Assembly: GCF_013177675.1 (NCBI RefSeq)
Contig: NZ_CP042652.1
Coordinates: forward strand, 2,046,001 to 2,110,000
Origin: Arcobacter acticola
Lineage (GTDB): Bacteria > Campylobacterota > Campylobacteria > Campylobacterales > Arcobacteraceae
Reading direction: 5' to 3'
Length of the DNA: 64,000 nt
Shown: one piece after another, positions 27,868 to 37,042 of the stretch
Numbering within the stretch: position 1 is the stretch's first letter
Layout: the number at the start of each line of letters is the position of its first letter
Translations under genes and position numbers: made by a program
The notes under the pieces: model-generated
The model's input: only the letters and a program-made list of their open reading frames with translations
Databases searched by the model: none
What the model was told of the DNA's origin: nothing

Positions 27868-30800
27868 CTATATAAGATAACACTTATTCAATAAATCAAT
27901 TAACTGTTTACTTAAATCATTTAATATTTTAATATTATTTTCTGATATTGGTAAACCTGATTTTTTTAAACGAATTAATTTATTAGCATGCTCATGAATA
28001 GTAAAATGAATATCTATTATAGATTGAAATTCACATTTATTTTCATATTTTTTAGTATTTTCACCATAAAGCCACTGGGAAAATCTACATTCCCTATGAT
28101 TTTGCTCTTCTACTGTAAAAGAATTATTTGTTAAAAAAGATATGATATTTTTTATCCAAGAAGAGTGTTCTATTTTCGCATGGAGTAAATGAATATCCTC
28201 ACGACTTATAGGAGAAATATTATTCCAAAGTACATTTGGTTTCCATGTATTTATCCATTTTACTATATTTTCTGCGGGCATTGGATAGGCAATAAAATAC
28301 CCTTGTGCAACTTCACAACCTAATTGTAATAAAATTTGTCCTTGCTTAATATTTTCTACTCCTTCTGCAATAATATCACGGCGAAATGCTGTTGCTAAAC
28401 TTATAATACCTTCAAGAATTGCTAAATCATCTGTATCAAAAAGCATATCTCTTACAAAACTTTGATCTATTTTTAACTCTGAAACAGGAAGCCGTTTTAA
28501 ATAAGTTAAAGAAGAATAACCTGTCCCAAAATCATCAAGTGCAAAGTTTATACCAATTTTTTTACATGTTTCCATGATTTGAGATACTTTTTCTATATCC
28601 TCAATTGCACTTGTTTCTAATACTTCAAGAATAATATTATTAGGTTTAACAGTAGGATATTTATTAAATAATTTTTTAAGATAATTAAAAATACTTCCAG
28701 ATAAAAGATGTAAAGCATCAATATTAATACTTACAACAATTTCAAGTCCCTCTTTTTCCCAACATTCAATTTGCTCAAAAGCTTCATTTAAAACCCATTC
28801 TCCAATTTGAATAGATAATAAATCTCCTTTTATCATAGGTAAAAAATATCCAGGAGTCAAAATACCTTTTGTTTTATGATTCCAACGAATTAAAGCCTCT
28901 AAACCAACAACTGTTCCTTTTTTCATATTAACTTTTGGTTGATAATAAAGCATAAATTCATTATTTTTTAAAGCAGTTTCTATTATTTCTATATTAGCAT
29001 GTTGTGTACGTATATTTTCATCATGAACAGCATCGAAGATATGAAAACGATTTTTACCTGCTAGTTTAGCTTGGTACATAGCTTGATCTGCGAAACGAAG
29101 TAATTGGTCTGCATCAAAAGTATCTTTGTCATCAAAAAAAGTAACTCCAAGACTAGCTGTAACTTTCATATCACATTTTTCTATAGTAACAGTTTCAGAT
29201 GCCGCTTGAAGAAGTCTATTTATCATTGGTTTACATTCTTTATGATTTCCTAAATTATGTAAAACAGCTACAAACTCATCTCCTCCAAGTCTAGCTATAG
29301 TATCACATTCTCTTAATGTTTTTTTCATTCTATTTGCAATTATTGTTAAAAACTTATCTCCAATATTATGACCATAAGAATCATTTATTTCTTTAAAACC
29401 ATCTAAGTCAAGATATATGATTGCTATAGTAGATTTATTTCTATGCGCATGTAACATAGCTTGATGTAATCTATCAGATAGTAAAATACGATTTGGTAAA
29501 CCAGTTAGTGCATCATAATGTGCAATGTATTCTAAGTGCTTTTGTTGTTCTTTTAATCCACTAATATCTGCAAAAAGTGCTACGTAATGAATTAATTCAC
29601 CAAAATCATCTTTTACAGCTGTAATAGTTAACATTTCAGGAAATAATGTTCCATCTTTACGTTTATTCCATATTTCTCCTGTCCATGAACTATTTTTATT
29701 TAACTCTTCCCACATTTCTTTATAAAAAATAGATAAATGTTTTCCTGAACTTAATATTTTAGGATTGTGACCAATTAATTCTTCTTTTGAATATCCAGTC
29801 ATTACTTCAACAGCATGATTAACATCTATAATTTTATTTTCTGAAGAAGTTATGATTATACCTTCATGACTATGAGTAAATACGCTTGCAGCTAAATGTA
29901 ATTTATTTTCTGAGACTCTTCTTTGAGTGATATCTTCACCCGCACTTAGTGTTCCTATAATTTGATTTGATTCATCCAATAAAAGAGAGTTATGCCATGC
30001 TATTAATTTTTTTTCTTTGTTTTTAGTAACAATATAATTCTCAAAATATTCTTTTCCTTCTAAATTTCCATTAATTATTTCTAAAAAAACTGGATATACA
30101 TTTTCTTTACCCTCAGGTTGTGGCAAACAAAATTCAAACCATTGTTTTCCAATAAGTTCTTCTTGGGGATAGCCTAAAAGATCACATCCTTTACGATTTA
30201 CAAGAGTAATACATCCATTGATATCTATTGAAACAATAATAGCTTCTACGGCATAAAGATAGCTTTCAAAACGATTACGCTCCAAAATTAAATTTTTTTC
30301 TAATTTTTTTGTTGCAGTGATATCTCTTGCAACACCTAAAACACCAATAAAATTACCATTTGAATCATGAAAAGGCGTTTTTGAAGTAGATAAAATTTCC
30401 TTATGACCATCTTTTACAAAAGTTACTTCTTCTTCATTAATATTTTGTTTTTTAGTAAGCAATACTTTATTATCATTTTCACGAAAACGATCTGCTTGTG
30501 ATTTTTCAATAAAATCATAATCAGTTTTACCAATAATTTCAGACTCGCTAGCTCCAAAAAAATCTTCAAAACGATTATTACATGCTAAATAAACCCCATC
30601 TTTATTTTTCAGCCAAATTAAGTCGGGGATATCTTGAATAAGTGTTTTTAAAAAACTTCGTTCATATTTAAGTTCAGTTTCTATTCTTTTTTTATTTGCA
30701 ATATTGCCTAATAATCTACTAAAAAATCCTAATAATTCTATTTCAAGTTTTGTAAACTTATGTAATTTCTTTACAGCATCAAATCCTACAAATCCTATAC

Positions 30801-31776
30801 ATTTGTTATTTTCAAAAAGAGGAAAGGTAACTAAACTTTTTATATCTTGTGAAGATAAAATTTCTTTTAATTTACCTTCTTGCAAAGCTTTTACATCTTC
30901 GATAATTACATATTTGCCTTTTGAATGAAGCTCTGGCCAATCAACCACAAAACTCATACAGATATTTTGAAGATTTTGTATATGAGGTTCAATATCAGTA
31001 TTACACCACTCATAAGTATTTGTTGCTGTATTTAAATCAAAATTATAATCAAAAATGTAAGCACGATCAGCACCCACAAATGTTGCCATTTCTTTTAATG
31101 CATTATTTATTTGTAAATCAATTTGATCAAGTGGTAAATTTATAAAAGAGCTGGATAATTCTAAAAATAATTGAAGATATTTATCTTGAAAGATAATTGT
31201 TTCTTCATGTTTTTGATGTTGCTTTAATTCTTTTATAAGCTCTAAAGTGTTTGGAAATAAAGTAGAATAAATAGAAATAATTATTTCAATAAGAATATTA
31301 TGATTATCATTTAATTTATTTTCTGCTTCATTTTTTGCAGTATTAATATCAAGACCAGATTCTACACCTAAAATAATATAAGCCATTTTACGATCTGTTT
31401 TAAGAATATGTGAAACTAACCAATCCACTAAAAAGGCTAAAACTTCATTGGATAATTGATTAAATGGCTTAAGGTCTTGCTCTTTTTTAAATTGCAGTAT
31501 TTTATCTATAAATTTTTGGTGTGTGTTTTTATGCTCAATATTTAAAATATCATTTTCTAAATATTTGTGCCAAATTTTTTCTTCTGATTGGAAATGACAT
31601 AGAGCATATTCAATAAGTTCATCAAAGATACAATTTAATTCTTCAGTATTTGATTTATAAGTAACAAAAGTGGCTAAACGATTAAGAATAGCTACTAGTT
31701 TACTGTGTTGAGTATCAATAAATTCTAAACCTGTATCAAAGTGATTATTCCATGGAAAAATATCTATTGTTTTCAT
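27868..31776 (-). CDS. Hemerythrin-GAF-PAS-GGDEF-EAL-CZB cyclic di-GMP enzyme
   Basis: 1302 residues with no membrane helix. Order: bacteriohemerythrin (1-137) with di-iron ligand candidates in DTQHSKL, HFQSEEKIW, NTHQKF and WLVSHILKTD; GAF (about 190-365); three PAS/PAC modules (about 375-750); GGDEF with RLGGDEF near 829; EAL with GLEALIRWNH near 959 and DDFGTGYSS; and a C-terminal CZB-type zinc domain (about 1190-1302) with histidines in HLLHAKIEHSSWI, the cysteine of CRFSQWLYG and IHFTIHEHA. Oxygen or redox sensing by the di-iron centre and zinc sensing by CZB are expected from those families. Both c-di-GMP domains look intact. Stands alone. Confidence 0.9.
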   Translation of the reverse strand: MKTIDIFPWNNHFDTGLEFIDTQHSKLVAILNRLATFVTYKSNTEELNCIFDELIEYALCHFQSEEKIWHKYLENDILNIEHKNTHQKFIDKILQFKKEQDLKPFNQLSNEVLAFLVDWLVSHILKTDRKMAYIILGVESGLDINTAKNEAENKLNDNHNILIEIIISIYSTLFPNTLELIKELKQHQKHEETIIFQDKYLQLFLELSSSFINLPLDQIDLQINNALKEMATFVGADRAYIFDYNFDLNTATNTYEWCNTDIEPHIQNLQNICMSFVVDWPELHSKGKYVIIEDVKALQEGKLKEILSSQDIKSLVTFPLFENNKCIGFVGFDAVKKLHKFTKLEIELLGFFSRLLGNIANKKRIETELKYERSFLKTLIQDIPDLIWLKNKDGVYLACNNRFEDFFGASESEIIGKTDYDFIEKSQADRFRENDNKVLLTKKQNINEEEVTFVKDGHKEILSTSKTPFHDSNGNFIGVLGVARDITATKKLEKNLILERNRFESYLYAVEAIIVSIDINGCITLVNRKGCDLLGYPQEELIGKQWFEFCLPQPEGKENVYPVFLEIINGNLEGKEYFENYIVTKNKEKKLIAWHNSLLLDESNQIIGTLSAGEDITQRRVSENKLHLAASVFTHSHEGIIITSSENKIIDVNHAVEVMTGYSKEELIGHNPKILSSGKHLSIFYKEMWEELNKNSSWTGEIWNKRKDGTLFPEMLTITAVKDDFGELIHYVALFADISGLKEQQKHLEYIAHYDALTGLPNRILLSDRLHQAMLHAHRNKSTIAIIYLDLDGFKEINDSYGHNIGDKFLTIIANRMKKTLRECDTIARLGGDEFVAVLHNLGNHKECKPMINRLLQAASETVTIEKCDMKVTASLGVTFFDDKDTFDADQLLRFADQAMYQAKLAGKNRFHIFDAVHDENIRTQHANIEIIETALKNNEFMLYYQPKVNMKKGTVVGLEALIRWNHKTKGILTPGYFLPMIKGDLLSIQIGEWVLNEAFEQIECWEKEGLEIVVSINIDALHLLSGSIFNYLKKLFNKYPTVKPNNIILEVLETSAIEDIEKVSQIMETCKKIGINFALDDFGTGYSSLTYLKRLPVSELKIDQSFVRDMLFDTDDLAILEGIISLATAFRRDIIAEGVENIKQGQILLQLGCEVAQGYFIAYPMPAENIVKWINTWKPNVLWNNISPISREDIHLLHAKIEHSSWIKNIISFLTNNSFTVEEQNHRECRFSQWLYGENTKKYENKCEFQSIIDIHFTIHEHANKLIRLKKSGLPISENNIKILNDLSKQLIDLLNKCYLI

Positions 31777-31905
31777 TTTTATGCTTTTTTGATAATTTTT
31801 ATTTATGCAGTTAAAAGATAGTTAAAACTCTTAATAAAAGCAAGTCCATAAAAAATTATTTATTTAAATCTTAGCTAAGTTATAATAATAGGTATATAAA
31901 ACTAA

Positions 31906-31933
31906 TTAAAAAAGAGTATCAACTCTTTTTTAA
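31906..31933 (-). terminator. Terminator of the TRAP-lhgO operon
   Basis: TTAAAAAAGAGT (31906-31917), ATCA loop, ACTCTTTTTTAA (31922-31933): a perfect 12-bp stem that overlaps the lhgO stop codon. On the minus strand the descending arm ends in a T-rich run. Confidence 0.78.
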
Positions 31934-33112
31934 TATATGTGTTTCAACAACCCAAGAAGCAAAAGGAATTGAAGAGGTAAAAGCGGGGCTTACAGCATTT
32001 AATACATGTACTGAGTTAATATCAGATTCAACAACAAAATCTTGTACAAGTTCTAGTGTATTTTTATTTAAAAGTTGTGCTCTAATACCCGGTGTACTCC
32101 AAGAATCATAACCTTTATGGTTCATATTTTGTGTTAATTTCGTAGCAAGTCCTTTTAAATAATTTAGATTATATTTTTTTATTTCACTAAAAGCTAAGCT
32201 TCTAAATCCAAAAGCATTACTTGCAAATAATTTCATTTCATAAAAAGTTATTTGAAGAAATTCTTTTAATGAAAAGTTATCAAAACCTTTATAATTTTCT
32301 CTCCAAAAAGCGGGAATTGCTGTTGGACCTATTTTACTTTCATTATCTACTGTAAGTGTATAATGAACTCCTAGAAATGGATTATCAAGATTAGGAACTG
32401 GATAAACATTTGTTGTAAGATTTGAGATATTACTTTTATCTTTTAAATAAATTCCTTTAAAAGGAATAATCACATAATCTTTAGAAAAACCAAAATCACG
32501 TGCTATATTATCAGCATATAATCCAGCACAATTTATGATTTTTTTAGCAGAAAAATCACCCTGTGAAGTTCTAACCATATTAGCTTTTGAACTAAGGTAT
32601 TTACAATCAAGCACTAATTCAACACCTAATTCTTGTATTACTTTTGCAAATTCTTTTGTAACTTCTTTTGGATTTACCGTTGCTGTACTTGGACATAAAA
32701 GTGCTTTTTTATGAGTTTTAATATTTGGATATAGCTCTTTTAATCCTTTTTCATCTAACCAATGAAGCTCAACCCCATTGGCATCCCCTCTTCTTTTTAA
32801 CTCTTCTAATCCTTCAACTTCTTTATCATTAAGAGCAACAACAACTTTTTGACATGGATTAATTTTTAGATTTCTTTGATTACAAAACTCTTTTAAAGCT
32901 GCATTTCCTTCTTTTGTAAACTTTGCTTTTAGAGAGTTAGCTGTGTAATAAAATCCAGCATGTAATACACCTGAGTTTCTACCACTACTGTGCATTGCGA
33001 CTTCTTTTTCTTTTTCCATAACTAAAATTTGAGCATTTGGAAATCTTTCTTTTAAATTTTTTGCAATATTTAATCCAATAATTCCAGCTCCAATAATCAA
33101 ATAATCATACAT
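31919..33112 (-). CDS. lhgO: L-2-hydroxyglutarate oxidase/dehydrogenase (LhgO family)
   Basis: 397 residues, an FAD enzyme of the DAO superfamily. The N-terminal dinucleotide motif is IIGAGIIGLNIA; the following MHSSGRNSGVLHAGFYY is highly characteristic of LhgO/YgaF. Later landmarks are CPSTATVNPKEV, the NCAGLYAD FAD-binding segment and GIRAQL. The reaction is oxidation of L-2-hydroxyglutarate to 2-oxoglutarate with electrons to the quinone pool. It starts directly after the LUD-domain gene stop and is the last gene of the TAXI-TRAP operon, which suggests that the transporter brings in its substrate. Confidence 0.9.
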   Translation of the reverse strand: MYDYLIIGAGIIGLNIAKNLKERFPNAQILVMEKEKEVAMHSSGRNSGVLHAGFYYTANSLKAKFTKEGNAALKEFCNQRNLKINPCQKVVVALNDKEVEGLEELKRRGDANGVELHWLDEKGLKELYPNIKTHKKALLCPSTATVNPKEVTKEFAKVIQELGVELVLDCKYLSSKANMVRTSQGDFSAKKIINCAGLYADNIARDFGFSKDYVIIPFKGIYLKDKSNISNLTTNVYPVPNLDNPFLGVHYTLTVDNESKIGPTAIPAFWRENYKGFDNFSLKEFLQITFYEMKLFASNAFGFRSLAFSEIKKYNLNYLKGLATKLTQNMNHKGYDSWSTPGIRAQLLNKNTLELVQDFVVESDINSVHVLNAVSPAFTSSIPFASWVVETHILKKS

Positions 33113-33709
33113 TTAATATCCTAACTCTTCATCTACTAAGATTAATATAATTCTATTTTTTTCATCAGCTTTTACCCATGAAAATTTATTTGCAATATTA
33201 TCAAGATTATGACGTGGTTCTTTTCCCATTTCAATGGCTTTTGAATTCATTCTATCGATATTTTTAACAGCGGCAACTTCCATAACTCTTTTAAAACCGG
33301 CTTCTACATCTTTTACTATTTTATTTTTTCCAACAATTACTAAAACTCTTCTAGGACCATAACAAAAAGCAGCAACTCTATTTCCGCTACCATCTGCATT
33401 TACAAGTTTTCCATCAAGGGTTAGAGCATTTGTTCCTGTAACAAAAATATCAGAAACTAAACCTTGTCTTCTTCTCTCAGAATTTTCTTCCATAGTAATA
33501 CCAGTTTCATATTGGTTTTGTAATTTAATATCTTTTTTATTAACTAAATAATCTAATAAACCAATTTGTCCAACACTAACACTTCCACCAAGACCAACAC
33601 TCATTCCTGATTTTATGAATGTTTTTGATAATTCAAAAGCTTCACTTTTATTTGAAACACAATGAACTTCATAACCACAATTTTCTAAAGTATTAACTAA
33701 TGCTTGCAT
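33113..33709 (-). CDS. LUD-domain protein (LutC/YkgG-like)
   Basis: 198 residues, a single LUD (DUF162) domain. The typical elements are VGLGGSVSVGQIGLLDYL, DIFVTGTNALTLDGKLVNADGSGNRV and VLVIVGKNKIVKDVE. LUD proteins are subunits of L-lactate oxidation systems (LutABC) or act in other alpha-hydroxyacid pathways; here no LutA or LutB is nearby. The start at 33709 overlaps the TRAP permease 3' end by 17 bases and lhgO follows with TAA-ATG contact, so the genes are translationally linked. It may be an accessory of hydroxyacid oxidation; the exact function is not established. Confidence 0.87.
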   Translation of the reverse strand: MQALVNTLENCGYEVHCVSNKSEAFELSKTFIKSGMSVGLGGSVSVGQIGLLDYLVNKKDIKLQNQYETGITMEENSERRRQGLVSDIFVTGTNALTLDGKLVNADGSGNRVAAFCYGPRRVLVIVGKNKIVKDVEAGFKRVMEVAAVKNIDRMNSKAIEMGKEPRHNLDNIANKFSWVKADEKNRIILILVDEELGY

Positions 33710-35642
33710 ATTTTTTTCCTTCTTTAAATAACATTTTATGTAAAATCATCGATACTGCAAAGATTATAAATCCTACAATATGTGTTGTTTGAACTATACC
33801 AAAAAATGAATCAATATTATATGCTTCATCTTCTGTTAATAATAAAATTGCAGCAAGTGCAAATATAGCCCTTTCTAAAATCATCATTTTTTTATCCCAG
33901 AAACCTTCCATTACAATTGAAAAAGATAAAATTCCAAAAAAAGCAAAAATAAATACTTCAAATTTTTCATACCAATCACCTGTTATAAGTGGTGTAAAGG
34001 CAAATAATAAAGGAAGAATATACATTCCTTTTCCTATTTTCCAAGAAACTAATCCTGTTTCCATAGGAGGTGTTTTTGCAATTGCAGCTGCTGCAAAAGC
34101 TGCTAAACATACAGGTGGAGTAAGATTTGAATCTTGTGATAACCAAAAAATAATTAAATGAGCTGATAATAAATACATAGCAACTTCAGGAATTTGAATT
34201 CCCGCATTTGCAAGTGCTGCCATTTCTGGACTTAACATAAGTCCCAAAAGCGCGGGTGCACTTAAAACTGATAATACAACATAAGAAGCAGTTACAGGTA
34301 ATCCCATTCCTAAAATAAGAGAGGCTAATGCAACTAAAATAATTGCTATTAATAAAGAGTTTCCTGACCATTCCATAATAAGTTGAGAAAATGTAATTCC
34401 AATTCCAGAAATATTAATAACTCCTACAATAATACCAACAGCTATTAATAAAACACCCGTAACTATCATATTTTGACTTCCAAGAGCTAAAGCTTCTAAA
34501 ATCTCTTTTATTCCCATTCTTTTATTTTTAGTTAAATACGAAGCTAAAACAATTGTAACTATTGCAATTGAAGCTGCATATGTTGGAGAATATCCATAAA
34601 TTAAAAGCCCTACTAAAGTTGTTAAAGGAATTATAAAATGAAAACCTTCTCTTAATAATGGTAAAATTTTTATATTGTTATTTTCGCCTTTTATATTGTT
34701 CTCTTTTGCATGAATATGAATATAAAAAGAAATAGATGCAAAATATAAAATTGCAGGTAAAATAGAAACTGATACAATGGTTACAAAAGGAATATTTGTA
34801 ATTTGAGCCATAATAAAAGCTCCAGCACCCATAATTGGTGGCATAATTTGTCCACCTGTACTTGCTGCTGCTTCAACTGCTGCTGCAAAGGTAGGTTTAA
34901 AACCAGCTTTTTTCATCATAGGAATTGTGATAGATCCAGTTGAAACTGTATTTGCAACTGCACTTCCTGAGATAGTTCCCATCAAAGCAGATGAGAAAAC
35001 AGCTACATGACCTGTTCCACCTGTATATTTCCCCGCAACTGCATTTGATACATCAACAATAAAATCTCCAGCACCTGATTTTAATAAAAATGCTGCAAAT
35101 AAAATAAACATAAATACATATGTTGATGAAATAGTAGCAATTGGACCAAAAAGTCCTTCACTAGTATAAAACATTCTATATAAGAATCTTTCATAATCCA
35201 TTCCAGCAAATGCAAAAATTCCCTCGAAATATTGACCTAAGAATAATATATATGAAATACAGAAAATAATTATACCAGGAATAATATATCCTGTTTCTCT
35301 TCTAACTACTTCAATAGCAAGTGCAATAGTAAGACATGTAACAATTATATCGCTTGTTCTCATTTGTCCACTTGCGACTTCATATAAACTCTCTTCAAAT
35401 AAAACCATATATACGAAAGTAAGCAAAGAAAGAATTGCAAATATAATATTTATTATACTTATCTTATTTTCATTTTTACTTGCTTCATAACTTAAAAAAC
35501 CAAGAGAAGCTAGAAGTGCAAAGTGAGCTGAATTAAACCATAAGTCACTTATACCACCCCAAATATTCACATAGAAGTGAAAAAGAGAAATTAGTATTGC
35601 ATAGACAAATATAATTTCTTTAAAGTATTTAATTTGTATCAT
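33693..35642 (-). CDS. TRAP transporter fused permease (TAXI type, DctQM fusion)
   Basis: 649 residues, a highly hydrophobic protein with about 15-17 helices. The N-terminal part corresponds to the small DctQ subunit and the larger remainder to DctM, with the TRAP signatures GTISGSAVANTVSTGSITIPMMKKAGF, AAVEAAASTGGQIMPPIMGAGAFIMA and ILGMGLPVTASYVVLSVL. Fused permeases of this form work with TAXI-type binding proteins; the gene for one lies directly upstream. Transport is sodium- or proton-coupled uptake of an organic acid. Two hairpins in the 94-bp gap upstream (35670-35732) may lower its expression relative to the binding protein. Confidence 0.94.
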   Translation of the reverse strand: MIQIKYFKEIIFVYAILISLFHFYVNIWGGISDLWFNSAHFALLASLGFLSYEASKNENKISIINIIFAILSLLTFVYMVLFEESLYEVASGQMRTSDIIVTCLTIALAIEVVRRETGYIIPGIIIFCISYILFLGQYFEGIFAFAGMDYERFLYRMFYTSEGLFGPIATISSTYVFMFILFAAFLLKSGAGDFIVDVSNAVAGKYTGGTGHVAVFSSALMGTISGSAVANTVSTGSITIPMMKKAGFKPTFAAAVEAAASTGGQIMPPIMGAGAFIMAQITNIPFVTIVSVSILPAILYFASISFYIHIHAKENNIKGENNNIKILPLLREGFHFIIPLTTLVGLLIYGYSPTYAASIAIVTIVLASYLTKNKRMGIKEILEALALGSQNMIVTGVLLIAVGIIVGVINISGIGITFSQLIMEWSGNSLLIAIILVALASLILGMGLPVTASYVVLSVLSAPALLGLMLSPEMAALANAGIQIPEVAMYLLSAHLIIFWLSQDSNLTPPVCLAAFAAAAIAKTPPMETGLVSWKIGKGMYILPLLFAFTPLITGDWYEKFEVFIFAFFGILSFSIVMEGFWDKKMMILERAIFALAAILLLTEDEAYNIDSFFGIVQTTHIVGFIIFAVSMILHKMLFKEGKKYASIS

Positions 35643-35669
35643 GATGATAGTCCTTATTTTTTATAAGCT

Positions 35670-35732
35670 ACATAAATGATTTTTAATCACTTATGTAATA
35701 TATAAAATAAAGAGAGGAAAACTCTCTTTATT
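35670..35732 (-). promoter_or_regulatory. Two intercistronic hairpins between binding-protein and permease genes
   Basis: ACATAAATGATT (35670-35681) pairs with AATCACTTATGT (35685-35696) with one mismatch; AATAAAGAGAG (35706-35716) pairs perfectly with CTCTCTTTATT (35722-35732). On the minus strand the second is met first and is followed by a T-rich stretch. Such hairpins usually act as partial terminators or mRNA stabilisers, letting the binding protein be made in excess. Confidence 0.55.
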
Positions 35733-35736
35733 TTTT

Positions 35737-36756
35737 TTAGTTATTATCTATTAAAGCATCAGGTATTTTTATACCTTGTTCTTTGTAGTATTTAGCCGCA
35801 CCTTTATGTAAAGGCATTGGTAATCCAGCGATTGCTTTTTGAATTGACATATCAAGAGTTGCTTTATGTACACTATTTAAAAATGGTAAGTTTTCATAAA
35901 TTGTTTTAGTTAAAAGATAAACAGTTTCTTCAGGTGTATCTTTTGTAACAACTAATAAATTTGGTTGAGAGATTGTATTAATATCTTTATCTTGACCTGG
36001 ATATGTTCCAGCTTTAATTGTGTATGGATTCCATACAGGATAGTTATCGTTAATTGCTTTTAAGTCTTCTGCTGTAAAATCAAGTACTCTAATATCATTA
36101 TTACCAATTGAAGCAAAGGCATTAGTAACAGCTGAAGTTGGAACACCTGATGGAGTTGTCATACCATCAACTTTTCCATCTTGAAGTGCAGTAGAACTCG
36201 GGCTATAACCTAAATATTGTTGGTCCAATTTAGTATAATCAATTCCTAATGAACTAAAAATAGTTTCTGTTGAAATTCTAGAACCTGAACTTCTATCACT
36301 CATAGAGAATCTTTCTCCATAAAGGTTTTTCATATCTTTAATATTACCAGTTTTAGCATATTTACTTTTTATAGTAATTTGCTCAATATTTTCCCAAAGC
36401 ATTGTGATTGATCTTAGATTTTTTTGAGGTTTACCTTCGTATTCATCTTTACCTTGCCAAGCCATTGAACCAAATAAACCTTGTAAAAGTGCAAAATTAA
36501 CTTCACCTTTTCCAAGCATGTCAATATTTTCATTACTTCCTGCACTTGTAATTGCTGAAAAAGTTGTTTTATGATCTTTTGCTAATTTAATTGATGCAAT
36601 TGTAGCAATTCCAACACCTACTGGATAATATGTCCCACCTGTACTTGCTGTTGCAATTACATATTTATTTTCATCCGCTGCATTTGCAACACTTAGCATC
36701 GTAGCTGTAATTGCTGTTGTTACCAAGATTTTTTTTAAAATAGAATTTCCAAACAT
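35737..36756 (-). CDS. TAXI-family TRAP transporter solute-binding protein
   Basis: 339 residues. The signal peptide MFGNSILKKILVTTAITATMLSVANA is followed by YVIATASTGGTYYPVGVGIA, the opening segment of TAXI binding proteins, then AGSNENIDMLGKGEVNFALLQ and the conserved DRSSGSR phosphate-loop-like turn. C-terminal PMPLHKGAAKYYKEQGI is also typical. It binds a substrate in the periplasm and delivers it to the fused permease; characterised TAXI proteins take 2-oxoglutarate, glutamate or related compounds. First gene of the operon, with AAGGAG 6 bases before ATG. The promoter region has TGAAAC repeats (36797-36829). Confidence 0.94.
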   Translation of the reverse strand: MFGNSILKKILVTTAITATMLSVANAADENKYVIATASTGGTYYPVGVGIATIASIKLAKDHKTTFSAITSAGSNENIDMLGKGEVNFALLQGLFGSMAWQGKDEYEGKPQKNLRSITMLWENIEQITIKSKYAKTGNIKDMKNLYGERFSMSDRSSGSRISTETIFSSLGIDYTKLDQQYLGYSPSSTALQDGKVDGMTTPSGVPTSAVTNAFASIGNNDIRVLDFTAEDLKAINDNYPVWNPYTIKAGTYPGQDKDINTISQPNLLVVTKDTPEETVYLLTKTIYENLPFLNSVHKATLDMSIQKAIAGLPMPLHKGAAKYYKEQGIKIPDALIDNN

Positions 36757-36785
36757 AATTTCTCCTTAGTTTTTTATCTAGGAGA

Positions 36786-36829
36786 AGTATATCATTTTTT
36801 GAAACAAAATTGTTTCAAAATTGTTTTAA
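36786..36829 (-). promoter_or_regulatory. TAXI operon promoter with TGAAAC operator repeats
   Basis: On the minus strand a -10 TATACT (36791-36786) lies about 30 bases before the start codon. Immediately upstream, where a -35 would be, two 11-bp direct copies AATTGTTTCAA (36808-36818) and AATTGTTTTAA (36819-36829, plus-strand reading) adjoin an 11-bp perfect dyad TTTTGAAACAA/TTGTTTCAAAA (36797-36807 with 36810-36820). Direct repeats at 11-bp spacing just upstream of a -10 are what an OmpR-family activator uses. The same spacing of GTTTCA recurs at the promoter of the kinase gene at 41600. Confidence 0.45.
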
Positions 36830-37042
36830 ATTTTAAAATTTGTTTTAGAAACACTATTTTATAAGAGTTTTAAGAAGTGAATAAAATGATATTTTGAAAC
36901 AAATAAAACAAATTTATCTAAAATAAAGGTATATTAAATAATATAAATTCAAAATAAGGACATTTGCATTTTTGGTTTTTTATACTAATAACTTTTCTAA
37001 ACTCAATTAAAAAAAAATAGCTTGAACTATAGGGATTTTTTT

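Noticed and set aside
36797-36820. GTTTCA-containing dyad as a parS site
   Set aside because: It lacks the central CACGTG-type core of known parS sites, lies at a promoter, and recurs with 11-bp spacing at another promoter.
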